From assembly GCA_024508355.1 (NCBI GenBank), contig JAMZEJ010000002.1, positions 372,001 through 436,000 on the forward strand: 64,000 nucleotides of DNA, written 5' to 3'. Each line of letters starts with the position of its first letter. The first letter of the stretch is position 1. The notes beneath the pieces were generated by a model, which saw nothing but the letters and a program-made list of their open reading frames with translations, was not told the DNA's origin and made no database searches. Shown here piece by piece: positions 33,683-42,523 of this stretch. Position numbers and translations under genes: made by a program. Origin of the DNA: Rhizosaccharibacter radicis (GTDB lineage: Bacteria > Pseudomonadota > Alphaproteobacteria > Acetobacterales > Acetobacteraceae).

Positions 33683-34540
33683 ATGTCCGACGATACGACC
33701 CCCGTCTGGTTCATCACCGGTTGTTCCACCGGGTTCGGGCGGGAACTGGCACGGCTCGTGCTCGCGCGCGGCTGGCGGACCGCGATCACCGCGCGCAACC
33801 CCGACCAGCTTTCCGACCTCGTGGCCGAGGGTGGCGATCGGGTGCTGCCGTTGCGGCTGGACGTCACCGACGCGGCCGCCATCGAACGTGCCGTGGCCGA
33901 GGCGGAAGGCCGTTTCGGCCGCATCGACGTGCTGGTGAACAACGCCGGCTACGGCTATCTCGCCGCGATCGAGGAAGGCGAGGATGCGGGCATCCGCCAG
34001 CAGTTCGAGACCAACGTGTTCGGACTCGCCGCGCTGATCCGCCGCGTGCTGCCGGGGATGCGAAGGCGCCGGCGCGGACACGTGGTGAACATCTCGTCCA
34101 TCGGCGGCCTCGTGGGCTTCGCCGCCACCGGATACTACCACGCCACCAAGTTCGCGGTGGAAGGCTTGTCGGAGTCGCTCGCGGTGGAAGGAGCGCCGCT
34201 CGGCATCAAGGTGACGATCGTGGAGCCGGGACCGTTCCGCACCGATTGGGCGGGCCGTTCCATCATCGAGAGCGACACGCGCATCTCCGACTACGAGGAA
34301 ACGGCCGGCGCACGCCGCCAGCAGACGCGCGAACGCTCCGGCAACCAGCCTGGCGACCCGGTGCGGGGCGCGGAAGCCATCATCGCCGCGGTGGAAGCGG
34401 CGGAGCCGCCGCTGCGGCTCCTGCTGGGCGCGCCCGCGTTCGAGCTGGCGCAGAAGAAGCTCGAGTCCATGCGCGCCAACTTCGATGCCTGGAAGGACAC
34501 GACGCTGGGCGCCGACTATCCCGAGCATCGGCGGCGATAA
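33683..34540 (+). CDS. Short-chain dehydrogenase/reductase, oxidoreductase of the 'SDR family, GCSTGFG' type
   Basis: 285 residues. The N-terminus reads WFITGCSTGFGRELARLVLARGW, the cofactor motif of the long SDR subfamily. NNAGYGYLAAIEEG follows, then VNISSIGGLVGFAATGYYHATK with catalytic Ser, Tyr and Lys, and VEPGPFRTDWAG. It is a cytoplasmic NADP-type oxidoreductase of unknown substrate. GGAGG is placed 7 nt before the ATG. It appears to be a single-gene unit. Confidence 0.9.
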   Translation: MSDDTTPVWFITGCSTGFGRELARLVLARGWRTAITARNPDQLSDLVAEGGDRVLPLRLDVTDAAAIERAVAEAEGRFGRIDVLVNNAGYGYLAAIEEGEDAGIRQQFETNVFGLAALIRRVLPGMRRRRRGHVVNISSIGGLVGFAATGYYHATKFAVEGLSESLAVEGAPLGIKVTIVEPGPFRTDWAGRSIIESDTRISDYEETAGARRQQTRERSGNQPGDPVRGAEAIIAAVEAAEPPLRLLLGAPAFELAQKKLESMRANFDAWKDTTLGADYPEHRRR

Positions 34541-35112
34541 GGCCTGCGGCGACCGGGCCGGTGCACCCCGGGTCCCGCCACCCGTGATGGGGACGCTCGT
34601 GGGCCGAGTGACGAGAGGCCACCCGTCGTCACACCGGCCGGTCCCGGCGGAGGATCATGAACCCCTCGGCCATGACCGGCGCTCGGCGAGGCCTGAACGG
34701 TGGCGGCTCTGGTCGGCTCAGGTCGATCGCGACGGCAACGGGACCTGGCCGCCGCCGGGCGGCACCCGGCCCACGCGGACCCTTCCCGACCCGGCACGGT
34801 CGGTTGCCGCGGCGAGCCTCAACGATCGCCGGGCAAGCATCACGGGGAACGCCTATGACTCCGGGGAAACATCCTCGGCAGAGCCGGGCAGCACGGGTTC
34901 GCCGCTCCTTGCCCCGCCATGCCGCCACAACAAACGGAACCCAGCGCTTTGCTGTATGCAGCCGGTTCTCGTCGCCCATCCCTCGGGCGAACGCTTCCGC
35001 CGTCGGGCCCGGGCCGGACGCGCAGCCGCTCCTTCCTGACGGCTTCGCGATGCAGCCGAAGCGGCGCGCGGGCGTTCCGTGCCGCGTCACCACGTTCAAG
35101 GAGCATCCATCC
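34541..35112. other. Intergenic region upstream of osmC, no gene recognised
   Basis: About 570 bp without a credible gene. Frames on both strands are open for 60-250 codons but have arginine- and proline-rich compositions and no family resemblance. No tRNA T-loop sequence was seen. The osmC ribosome binding site AAGGAG is at 35099-35104. The region just before it is somewhat less GC-rich and may hold the osmC promoter, though I could not place -35/-10 boxes. Confidence 0.4.
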
Positions 35113-35538
35113 ATGGTGCAGAAGCATGCCTCCGCCGTCTGGTCCGGCGGCCTGAAGGACGGCACGGGCCGCATCTCGACCGAGAGCGGCGTGCTGAACG
35201 AGACGCCCTACGGCTTCAACACCCGCTTCGAGGGCCAGAAGGGCACCAACCCCGAGGAACTGATCGGCGCCGCCCATGCGGGCTGCTTCACCATGGCGCT
35301 GAGCAAGGTGCTGGGCGAGGCCGGCCTCACCGCGGAGAAGTTGGAAACCAAGGCGACGGTGACCCTCGACAAGGTCGGCGAGGACTTCGCCATCACCAAG
35401 ATCCATCTGGTGCTGCGCGCCACCATCCCGGGCGCGGACGAGGCGAAGTTCCTCGAAGCGGCCAACGCCGCCAAGGCCGGCTGCCCGGTGAGCAAGCTGT
35501 TCAAGGCCGAGATCACCCTGGACGCGGCCCTGGCCTGA
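35113..35538 (+). CDS. osmC: OsmC-family peroxiredoxin
   Basis: 141 residues, the usual OsmC length. It contains STESGVLNETPYGFNTRFEG, EELIGAAHAGCFTMALSKVL with the peroxidatic cysteine, and AKAGCPVSKLFKAEITLDA with the resolving cysteine. The catalytic Glu of the family is in NPEELIGAAHAGC. OsmC reduces organic hydroperoxides in the cytoplasm and is often induced by osmotic or stationary-phase stress. AGGAG is 9 nt upstream of the ATG. It is followed by a strong hairpin and a convergent cupin gene. Confidence 0.93.
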   Translation: MVQKHASAVWSGGLKDGTGRISTESGVLNETPYGFNTRFEGQKGTNPEELIGAAHAGCFTMALSKVLGEAGLTAEKLETKATVTLDKVGEDFAITKIHLVLRATIPGADEAKFLEAANAAKAGCPVSKLFKAEITLDAALA

Positions 35539-35548
35539 TCCCGCGAAC

Positions 35549-35576
35549 CGGCCGTCCGGGGATCCTCGGGCGGCCG
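35549..35576. terminator. Hairpin between osmC and convergent cupin gene
   Basis: CGGCCGTCCG (35549-35558) pairs with CGGGCGGCCG (35567-35576) in 10 pairs including one G-U on the plus strand, with an 8-nt loop. It begins 10 nt after the osmC stop. No U-tract. Confidence 0.55.
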
Positions 35577-35668
35577 ACGGCGCCGGCATCGGCAGCGGCT
35601 TGGGCATCAACGGCGGCGCGGCTGCCGCCTGCCGCGACGACGACCTCCCGGATCTGCCGCCGGACGGA

Positions 35669-36058
35669 TCAGCTGCCGTATTCGGCGTCCGACACCTGCT
35701 CCAGCCAGACCACCGCCACGCCGTTCTCCGTTCCCGCGACCGCGAGGTGGCTCATCGCGCAGGCCGGAGCCGCACCGTGCCAGTGCTTCTCGCCGGGCTC
35801 GAAGAACACCAGGTCGCCGGGCCGGATCTCTTCCACCGGACCACCCTCGCGCCGCGCCCGCCCCAGGCCGGAGATCACCAGGATGGTCTGGCCGCGCGGA
35901 TGGGTATGCCAGGCGGTGCGCGCGCCCGGCTCGAAGGTGACGGTGGCACCGGACAGGCCGCCATCGCCCTTGAACGGCGCGTCGACCCGCACCGTGCCGG
36001 TGAAATAGGCCGCCGGGCCGCTCGCGGAAGGCTGGGTGCCGCTTCGGGTGATGTTCAT
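35669..36058 (-). CDS. Cupin-domain protein
   Basis: 129 residues, a single cupin barrel. Motif 1 is GARTAWHTHPRGQTILVISG (two His and a downstream Gln in place of the usual Glu). Motif 2 is PGDLVFFEPGEKHWHGA (His metal ligand). Small cupins of this type ('carboxymuconolactone-associated' or mandelonitrile-lyase-like) bind Mn, Fe or Zn; no reaction can be assigned. GGAGG lies 7 nt before the ATG. It is the last gene of a likely three-gene unit with the Lrp-type regulator and the DUF6356 gene upstream on the same strand. Confidence 0.85.
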   Translation of the reverse strand: MNITRSGTQPSASGPAAYFTGTVRVDAPFKGDGGLSGATVTFEPGARTAWHTHPRGQTILVISGLGRARREGGPVEEIRPGDLVFFEPGEKHWHGAAPACAMSHLAVAGTENGVAVVWLEQVSDAEYGS

Positions 36059-36116
36059 GATCGGACCTCCGCAGAAAAGCCGGTGCTACGCGGGGGAGGC
36101 GTCGGCGTTCGCGGGA

Positions 36117-36653
36117 TCAGAGCACGGTTTCGTCCGGCAGCGGCAGCGCCATCCCGTCCTTGAGCTCCTCCATCGCGAACGAGGACGACACGTCCACCAT
36201 CGGCGCGATGGCGATCAGCGCCCGGTACACCCGGTCGTAATGGGCGATGTCCGCCACCACGATCTTGAGCAGGTAGTCCACCTGCCCGCTCATGCGATAC
36301 GCCGACACCACCTCGGGAATCGCCCGCACCCCGGCGGCGAAGCTTTCCAGCCAGCGCTCGTCGTGATGGCCGGTGCGGATGCTGACGAACACCGTGGCGC
36401 CGAGCCCGAGCGACGCCGGATCCAGCAGCGTGACCCGCCGGCGGATGATGCCCGCCTCCTCCATCGCCCGCACGCGGCGCCAGCAGGCGTTGGCCGAAAG
36501 CCCCACCCGCTCGGCGAGCTCGGCCACCGTGTCGGTGGCATCCTCCTGCAGCCGCCGGAGGATGCGCAGGTCGATGCGGTCCTTCGGCGCGGCCCCGCGT
36601 CCCGCCACCGACGTCGCGGCGGCGGAGGCGTCAGCGGAAGCGCGTCTGGGCAT
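36117..36653 (-). CDS. Lrp/AsnC-family transcriptional regulator
   Basis: 178 residues. An N-terminal disordered segment of about 22 residues precedes the canonical start DRIDLRILRRLQEDATDTVA. The helix-turn-helix AELAERVGLSANACWRRVRA is followed by the RAM effector domain (VFVSIRTGHHDERWLESF, YRMSGQVDYLLKIVV). It should bind DNA as an octamer and respond to an amino acid or similar ligand. The ATG at 36653 overlaps the end of the DUF6356 gene by 23 nt. A GTG at 36608 would remove the overlap and the extra N-terminal residues. Autoregulation through the AT-rich island at about 37030-37067 is plausible. Confidence 0.88.
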   Translation of the reverse strand: MPRRASADASAAATSVAGRGAAPKDRIDLRILRRLQEDATDTVAELAERVGLSANACWRRVRAMEEAGIIRRRVTLLDPASLGLGATVFVSIRTGHHDERWLESFAAGVRAIPEVVSAYRMSGQVDYLLKIVVADIAHYDRVYRALIAIAPMVDVSSSFAMEELKDGMALPLPDETVL

Positions 36654-36876
36654 GGCGCTGGCGGTTCACGAGCATCCGGTCGTGCAGGCTCTGGATCGTG
36701 CGGCTTCCCGTGGTGGTGAACAGCACCGGAACCAGCCCGTGCAGCAGGCAGGCGACGCCGCCCCCGATCATGCGCAGGCCGAACCCGGACGCCACCAGCA
36801 GATGTGCCCCATAGCTTTCCCCCACGGTACGGGGGTGCCCGAGAAAGAGCTTCTCCACCATGCCGGTCCGTGCCAT
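36631..36876 (-). CDS. DUF6356 family small protein
   Basis: 81 residues. The core MVEKLFLGHPRTVGESYGAH, then GFGLRMIGGGVACLLHGLVP, with one hydrophobic helix, resembles DUF6356, a small uncharacterised proteobacterial family. AGGAGG lies 8 nt before the ATG at 36876, an excellent ribosome binding site. It overlaps the 5' end of the Lrp-type gene and is the first gene of that unit. The function is unknown. Confidence 0.75.
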   Translation of the reverse strand: MARTGMVEKLFLGHPRTVGESYGAHLLVASGFGLRMIGGGVACLLHGLVPVLFTTTGSRTIQSLHDRMLVNRQRHAQTRFR

Positions 36877-36961
36877 GCCGCGATCCTCCTGAAAAGAGAA
36901 CGAAAGCCTATCCCGTACCACTGCGGAATACCTCCCAAACTTGAGCTGGTTACGCCGATCC

Positions 36962-36981
36962 ATCCGCCATTCCTGGCGGAT
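36962..36981. other. Hairpin in the predicted leader of the DUF6356-lrp transcript
   Basis: ATCCGCC and GGCGGAT form a perfect 7-bp stem with a 6-nt loop. It lies between the predicted minus-strand promoter (37039-37067) and the DUF6356 start at 36876, so it would fall in the 5' leader RNA. Role unknown. Confidence 0.4.
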
Positions 36982-37038
36982 TTGCCCCGGCTCCTTGGGA
37001 TTTCTTTTCGTAAGCCACGCGCGCGTCCAATATAATAC

Positions 37039-37067
37039 GTTATAATGTACTAGCCGAGCTACGTCAC
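37039..37067 (-). promoter_or_regulatory. Candidate promoter for DUF6356-lrp in an AT-rich island
   Basis: On the minus strand, GTGACG (37062-37067) and TATAAC (37039-37044) are separated by exactly 17 bp. The surrounding 37028-37052 is strikingly AT-rich for this genome, with TATAAT twice on the plus strand 10 bp apart (37031, 37041). The dyad TATAA-TACG-TTATA could serve as an Lrp-type operator. Confidence 0.5.
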
Positions 37068-37577
37068 CTGGTGGCGTCCATCAGGTCGTTCCCGCATCGA
37101 CAGACATCGTCCGGCCGGCGCCATCTTCATGTTCAGCCCGAGCCGTCCTGCGGCTGACGGAGAGCGGTCGATCGTCCCGCGCAAGCGGGCGCACCGGGGA
37201 TGCCAGGCCCGCCGGCCGGGTGGGATCGCGGGCGTGAGGCGGCAGTTGCTCCCGCACAGCGAGCGGCGAGTTCGGCATCAGGACGCAGCGGGGAAGGCGA
37301 TCCCTAGGCGACGCCGCCGGGCGGAATGCACCGGGAGGATCGGGGCCTGAACGCCGCCATGCACGGTTCCGCCGCGTGCCGTCGCACGCCGTTTCGTTTG
37401 TTCGTGCTGTTGTTGTGGCGCGGCGGCGGAACCGACGGGCCGCGTGGCTGCCCGGCGCCGCTCGCTCCGCCGTGCATCGTGGCCAGGGTCGGTGGTTGAC
37501 GGAAGCCGCGATGGCGGGCCGATGAGAAACGGGGGACGGATTTCGGCGTTCGGCGGCGGCCTGCTAGGATCGAGCCC
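37068..37577. other. Intergenic region between divergent lrp unit and M48 gene
   Basis: About 510 bp without a credible gene. Short frames are open on both strands but nothing resembles a known protein. The sequence near 37390-37430 is T/G-rich on the plus strand but gives no clear promoter. AGGA before 37578 is the ribosome binding site of the M48 gene. Confidence 0.4.
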
Positions 37578-38843
37578 ATGCCCGTTCTGCTGATCGTTTC
37601 GGTTGCGGCCGCCGGCACCTGGGAAGCGGTGTCGTGCTGGCTGCTGTGGCGCCAGGCGCGGGCGGCCCGGCGGCATCGCGACCGAGTGCCGGACGGCTTC
37701 CGCGACGCGATCGGGCCCGACGCCCACCGCCGCGCCGCCGACTACACGGTGGCGCGGGCCAGGGTGGCGACCGCGGACGGGCTGGTGGGGCTGGCGGTCA
37801 CGCTCGGGCTGCTGGGCGGCGGGCTGGACCGGCTGGCGAGGCTGAGCGAACGGCTGATCCCGGACACGGCGGCGGGCGGCGCGATCGGGCGGGACGTGGC
37901 GCTGATCGCGCTGGTGGCGGCGGTGGGCTTCCTGTGCCACCTCCCGGTGTCGGTGTTCGGCACGTTCGTGGTGGAAAAGCGCTTCGGCTTCAACCGCACC
38001 GGACCGCGCCTGTTCGTGCTGGACCTCGTACGGCGGATCGGGCTGTCGGCGGTGCTCGGGCTGCCGCTGCTGGCCGTGCTGTTTCTCGTGATGCGCCACG
38101 GCGGCCCCTTCTGGTGGCTCTATGCCTGGGCGGCGCTGCTGCTGATCGGGCTGGCGGCGCCGGCGATCTATGTCCGGCTGGTCGCGCCGCTGTTCAACCG
38201 GTTCGAGCCGCTGGCCGACGCGGCGCTGGCCGCGCGGCTGGACGCGCTGCTGCGGCGCTGCGGGTTCCGGGCGTCGGGCTTGTTCACCATGGACGCGTCG
38301 CGCCGGTCGTCGCACGGCAACGCGTTCTTCACCGGCTTCGGCCGCTCCAAGCGCATCGTGCTGTTCGACACGCTGCTGGACAAGCAGAGCCACGAGGAGG
38401 TCGAAGCCGTGGTGGCGCACGAGCTCGGTCATTTCCGCCACCGGCACGTGCTGTTCGGCATCGCCCGCGGCGCCGTCACCTCGTTCGTGATGCTGGCGGC
38501 GGTGGGATGGCTGGCGCGGCAGCCCTGGCTCGCCCCCGGCTTCGGATTCGGCCACCGCGGCGATGCGGTGTCGCTCTACGCGGCCGGCGTGCTGCTGGGG
38601 ATCGTGACCCCCGTGCTGACGCCGCTCGGCAACTGGGTCTCGCGCCGCAACGAGTTCCAGGCGGACGATTTTGCCCGCCGCGAGGTGGGTGCCGCGCCGA
38701 TGGTGTCGGCGCTCACCGGCCTGGCGCGCGACAACGCGTCCACCCTGACGCCCGATCCGCTCTACGCCCTGTTCAACTACAGCCACCCCCCGGTGCCGCT
38801 GCGGGTGGCGCGCTTGCTGCGCGACGCGCGCGCGGCGGCCTGA
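37578..38843 (+). CDS. M48-family (Ste24/CAAX-type) membrane zinc protease
   Basis: 421 residues. Several N-terminal membrane spans precede the catalytic core, with zinc motif HELGH at 281-285 (AVVAHELGHFRHRHVLFG). The third ligand lies in SRRNEFQADDFARREVG (Glu about 356). ASRRSSHGNAFFTGFGRSKR and SHPPVPLRVARL are signature blocks of the Ste24/CAAX-protease-1 branch. It should be an inner-membrane protease acting on membrane or misfolded proteins; bacteria lack the eukaryotic prenyl-peptide substrate. The start has AGGA 8 nt upstream. DUF2721 follows after 13 bp, probably in one transcript. Confidence 0.9.
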   Translation: MPVLLIVSVAAAGTWEAVSCWLLWRQARAARRHRDRVPDGFRDAIGPDAHRRAADYTVARARVATADGLVGLAVTLGLLGGGLDRLARLSERLIPDTAAGGAIGRDVALIALVAAVGFLCHLPVSVFGTFVVEKRFGFNRTGPRLFVLDLVRRIGLSAVLGLPLLAVLFLVMRHGGPFWWLYAWAALLLIGLAAPAIYVRLVAPLFNRFEPLADAALAARLDALLRRCGFRASGLFTMDASRRSSHGNAFFTGFGRSKRIVLFDTLLDKQSHEEVEAVVAHELGHFRHRHVLFGIARGAVTSFVMLAAVGWLARQPWLAPGFGFGHRGDAVSLYAAGVLLGIVTPVLTPLGNWVSRRNEFQADDFARREVGAAPMVSALTGLARDNASTLTPDPLYALFNYSHPPVPLRVARLLRDARAAA

Positions 38844-38856
38844 CGACGGCGCGCCC

Positions 38857-39342
38857 ATGGCCTTCCCGTTCAACGTCGACCTCGCGCACGAAACCGCGGA
38901 CAGCGTCGCGCACATCATCCAGACCGCGCTGACGCCCGTGTTCATGTTGTCCGGCATCGGCACGCTGCTGAACCTGTTCAACACCAGGCTGGCGCGGGTG
39001 TCGGACCATATCGAGCAGGCGGCGGACCTGCTGGAGGACGCCACGGAGGACCAGGCCCGCTCCGTGCTGCGCCGGCACCTGACGCGGCTGCATCGCCGCA
39101 CCATCCTGCTCGACGTCGCCATCCTGCTCGGCGCGGTGGGCGGTGCCGCCACCTGCGGCGCGGCCTTCGACCTGTTCCTGGGCAGCGTGCGCGACGACCG
39201 GATCAGCGCGTGGCTGGTCGGCTTGTTCGGGGTGGCGCTGTTGTGCACGGCGACCGCGCTCGGCGCCTTCCTGCTGGACAGCGTCTTCGCGTGGCACGGC
39301 CTGCGCATGGAAGGGCCGCTGCCGCGCAAGAAGACCGGCTGA
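38857..39342 (+). CDS. DUF2721 membrane protein
   Basis: 161 residues. An N-terminal hydrophobic segment (IIQTALTPVFMLSGIGTLLN) is followed by FNTRLARVSDHIEQA and a helical cytoplasmic stretch of about 45 residues. Two more membrane spans follow (about 85-110, 119-145) and a basic tail. The TPVFMLSGIGTLLNLFNTRLARV block is typical of DUF2721; no function is known. It begins 13 bp after the M48 protease gene, so the two are probably co-expressed. Confidence 0.85.
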   Translation: MAFPFNVDLAHETADSVAHIIQTALTPVFMLSGIGTLLNLFNTRLARVSDHIEQAADLLEDATEDQARSVLRRHLTRLHRRTILLDVAILLGAVGGAATCGAAFDLFLGSVRDDRISAWLVGLFGVALLCTATALGAFLLDSVFAWHGLRMEGPLPRKKTG

Positions 39343-39529
39343 TCTTCCACGGCTCCCGATCCCCCTCCTCTCCTCGGGCCCGCTCGGCGCCCTGACGGTT
39401 CGCGCGCGGGGTTTCCGCTCCTGCGGGACCGGCTTCAACGAGACGCTCACCCCGGCTCTCCGGGCGCCGGCGAATTCGATATCCCGGCGGAATGGACAAG
39501 CCGGACCCCATCGCGGACAAGAGACGGCG

Positions 39530-39976
39530 ATGGCCGCGATGGCGCTTCCTTGCCCGGTGGACCGGCGCGAACCGAACGGTTCGGGCCCCGGCGGGACCGC
39601 GCGCCTCTGCTTCTGGCGCTGGCTGCTGGTGGCACTCGCGATGAGCGTGCCGCTCGCGCTCAATGGATGGACGCCGCCGGCACCGGACGGGGGACGCACG
39701 GCCACCGACCTGCTCGCCAGCCTGACGACCCTGTGCCACGCCGGAACTGCCGTTCCCGAGCATCCGCGTCCCAAACCGGCCGGATCGAGCCACGGCCTGT
39801 TCTGCCTGCTGGCGGATGCGGCCGCGAGCCTGTTGCCGGTTTCGGCGCCGTTGCCGATGGTCTCGCCGTCGGTCAGGGCGACCGGCTACCGGAGCCGGCC
39901 GCCGGTCCGTGCTCCACCGCCGTTCGTCGCCGGCCCCTTCCAGGCCCGGGCACCTCCCGGCTCCGATCCTCGCTGA
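39530..39976 (+). CDS. DUF2946-like small exported/membrane protein
   Basis: 148 residues. One hydrophobic helix (WRWLLVALAMSVPLALNG) is followed by a segment with TTLCHAGTAVPEHP and SHGLFCLLADAAASLLPV, that is, paired Cys/His positions as in DUF2946 proteins. A Pro/Arg-rich C-terminus ends in RAPPGSDPR. DUF2946 genes commonly precede TonB receptors and PepSY proteins in metal, often copper, uptake operons, as here. A second ATG 9 nt downstream is possible. Family membership is judged by layout and Cys/His pattern, not by alignment. Confidence 0.6.
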   Translation: MAAMALPCPVDRREPNGSGPGGTARLCFWRWLLVALAMSVPLALNGWTPPAPDGGRTATDLLASLTTLCHAGTAVPEHPRPKPAGSSHGLFCLLADAAASLLPVSAPLPMVSPSVRATGYRSRPPVRAPPPFVAGPFQARAPPGSDPR

Positions 39977-40042
39977 CACGCCGCCGGTTCCGGATCGCTC
40001 GCGCGACCGGAGCCGCCCGTTCCCTTGGTCGGATCCCGTCGT

Positions 40043-42523
40043 ATGTTCCGCTTCCGCCATGCCGCGCTCGTGCCGCGCCGGCATCCTTCCGCGCCTTCCA
40101 CCCGCTGCGTTCTTCCGCGCGCCCTTGCCGTATCGCCGCGCGCCTGCCGCTGCCTGTTCCCGGCGCTGTGCGCGTCGATATGCCTCCTCCCCCGCCTCGC
40201 CCTGGCCGATCCGGAGGCGGACCCCTCAGGACCTCCGCCAGGTGTTCGAACCGTTTCCGCCCCGGCGTCGGCGGGAGGAACATCCGTTTCCCCGTCCGGG
40301 GGCGGCGGCATTCCCGCGGCATCGACCACCCGAGCGACGCCGGCGGACGCGTCGCCGGAAGACGACGCCGAGACCGTGACGGTGCAGGGCGGCACGCGGG
40401 TGCCCGCCACCGCGCGGCCTGCCGGCCAAACCCGCTACGGCGCCACCCGTGCGGTGTTCGCCCGCACCCCGGCATTGACCGCGGCCGACATGGTGGCGAC
40501 CATTCCCGGCGTGTCGGCCATTGCCGGCAACGGCCCGCGCGACACCGCGATCTCGGTGCGCGGCTCCGACGCGCGCCAGACGTTCGGTCTGCGCAACCTC
40601 CAGGTGCTGGAGGACGGGTTCCCGATGACCCAACCGGACGGACTGGCCCGTTCGGACCTCATCGACCCGCACGCCTATGCCAGCCTGGACGTTGTGCAGG
40701 GGCCGTCCTCGACGATCTACGGCAACTATGCGGTGGACGGCGCCCTGCTGTTCCACACCCGCGACGGGGCGGACATCCAGGGGATCGAGCTCGGGTCGGA
40801 TTTCGGATCCTACGGCCTGTTCAACCAGTACGTCTCGGCCGGGGGCGCCGGACGCTGGTGGGACCTGTCGGTGTTCGGCAGCGACGTGCGCGGCGACGGT
40901 TTCATCCGCAACAGCCGCTTCGACACCTCAACGGAGAACGTCCGGCTGCGGATCTCGCTCAGTCCGCGCGACCGGCTGGTGTTCAAGGTGGTGAACAACC
41001 GCACCGATACCCGCCTGCCGCTGCGGCTGTCGCTCGACCAGTTCGGACGCAACCCGTTCCAGCGCGACTGCGGGGCCGCGGTGGCGGCGGGCTGCGGCAG
41101 CGTGTCGCTGTTCCGCAACGGCGCCTACGGTGCCACCGTCGCGACGACCGCCGATGCGGCGGATTTGGGGCGGTTCGACCGCCGCACGATCGTGGGCATG
41201 CGCTGGGAGCACGACCTGGCAGACCGCGCGACCTGGCGCACGCAGTTCGCGTACGACGAGCGCGACATCGACCAGCCGACCTCGAACACCTCGTTCGTGG
41301 GGGTCTACGATTCCTACAACGTGTCCAGCGACCTCACGGCCGACGCGCGCCCGTGGGGCGTGCCGGTGCGATCGTTCGCCGGCCTGAACTTCAACTATCT
41401 CGATCTCGGTTCCCAGGTGTACAATATCACCCCACTCGGAGGTGCTACCATCGGCGCGCCGACGCAGCTGGTGTACGGCCATCAATGGAATGCCGGCGCC
41501 CGGTTCCAGGAAGAGATCCGGCTCGCGGCGCGATGGAAGCTGGTGCTCGGGCTCGGCGGCGAATATTCCGACCTCGGCGCCACCGAGACCATTCTCGGCT
41601 ACACAGCCACGAGCGCCACGCGCCGCTTCGTCACGGCGAACCGGTTCTATTTCAACCTCGCCCCCGAAGGCAGCCTGATCTACACGCCGGACCAGCACTG
41701 GACGCTGCATACCCGCGTCGGCACCGGCTACGGCACGCCGCAGACCAGCAACCTGTTCGTGACCCCGGCCGGCGTGTTCGGCAACAACGCGCAGCTCGAA
41801 TCGCAATCGAATGTCGGGGTCGATGTCGGCGCCGAATGGCATCCCTCGGCGGCGCTGAGCCTGCAGGCGACGCTGTTCTACGAGTTCTTCCGCAACGAGC
41901 TGGTCACGCAGTCGGCCGGGGTGAACCTGCAATCCTACACCTTCAACGCGCCCGCCTCGGAACATCGCGGCGTGGAGCTGGGCGCGGACTGGCACATGCT
42001 GCCGCGCGCGCTGCCCGGCGCGCACCTGCTGCTGAGCTACACCTACGACAACCAGATCTACACCAGATACAGCGACGTGCTGACCGGCGGAGGCACCTCG
42101 GCCACGTTCGACCGCGCCGGCAACGCCATTCCCGGCGTGGTGCCGAACCAGCTCGATCTGCGCCTGCTCTACGACCAGCCGGACGGCCGCCTGGAAGGCG
42201 TGGGCGGCTTCGTGGAGTTCAACTTCCGCGATGCCTACTGGCTCGACAACGCCAACCTGCTGCGCGCGCCTTCCGCCGGGCTTCTGAACCTCGAGCTGCA
42301 TTACGATCCGCCGAGACGTATGGGCGCGTGGCACCGGCTGCACCTGTTCTGCGAGATCGAGAACCTCGCGAACCGCACCTATGTCGCGTCGGCCGCCAAC
42401 ATCGCCGACGGGCTCGGCGCGAACGGCGCCCCGCTCGGCAAGACGGCGCTCGCCGGGCGCACGGGATCGATCTATGCCGGGCAGCCACGCTCGGCCTTCG
42501 GCGGCGTGAAGGTGCGGTTCTGA
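40043..42523 (+). CDS. TonB-dependent outer-membrane receptor
   Basis: 826 residues. A long basic signal peptide ends near LPRLALAD, and a TonB-box-like stretch (DAETVTVQGG) follows the Ser/Gly/Pro-rich spacer. The plug domain shows TAADMVATIPGVSAIAGNGP, AISVRGSDARQTFGLRNLQV and VVQGPSSTIYGNYAVDGAL. A 22-strand barrel pattern continues to the C-terminal SAFGGVKVRF with terminal Phe. It imports a scarce ligand across the outer membrane using TonB energy. Neighbouring DUF2946 and the Met-rich PepSY protein suggest copper or another metal rather than a siderophore. The PepSY gene starts on the A of its TGA stop (TGATG). Confidence 0.92.
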   Translation: MFRFRHAALVPRRHPSAPSTRCVLPRALAVSPRACRCLFPALCASICLLPRLALADPEADPSGPPPGVRTVSAPASAGGTSVSPSGGGGIPAASTTRATPADASPEDDAETVTVQGGTRVPATARPAGQTRYGATRAVFARTPALTAADMVATIPGVSAIAGNGPRDTAISVRGSDARQTFGLRNLQVLEDGFPMTQPDGLARSDLIDPHAYASLDVVQGPSSTIYGNYAVDGALLFHTRDGADIQGIELGSDFGSYGLFNQYVSAGGAGRWWDLSVFGSDVRGDGFIRNSRFDTSTENVRLRISLSPRDRLVFKVVNNRTDTRLPLRLSLDQFGRNPFQRDCGAAVAAGCGSVSLFRNGAYGATVATTADAADLGRFDRRTIVGMRWEHDLADRATWRTQFAYDERDIDQPTSNTSFVGVYDSYNVSSDLTADARPWGVPVRSFAGLNFNYLDLGSQVYNITPLGGATIGAPTQLVYGHQWNAGARFQEEIRLAARWKLVLGLGGEYSDLGATETILGYTATSATRRFVTANRFYFNLAPEGSLIYTPDQHWTLHTRVGTGYGTPQTSNLFVTPAGVFGNNAQLESQSNVGVDVGAEWHPSAALSLQATLFYEFFRNELVTQSAGVNLQSYTFNAPASEHRGVELGADWHMLPRALPGAHLLLSYTYDNQIYTRYSDVLTGGGTSATFDRAGNAIPGVVPNQLDLRLLYDQPDGRLEGVGGFVEFNFRDAYWLDNANLLRAPSAGLLNLELHYDPPRRMGAWHRLHLFCEIENLANRTYVASAANIADGLGANGAPLGKTALAGRTGSIYAGQPRSAFGGVKVRF

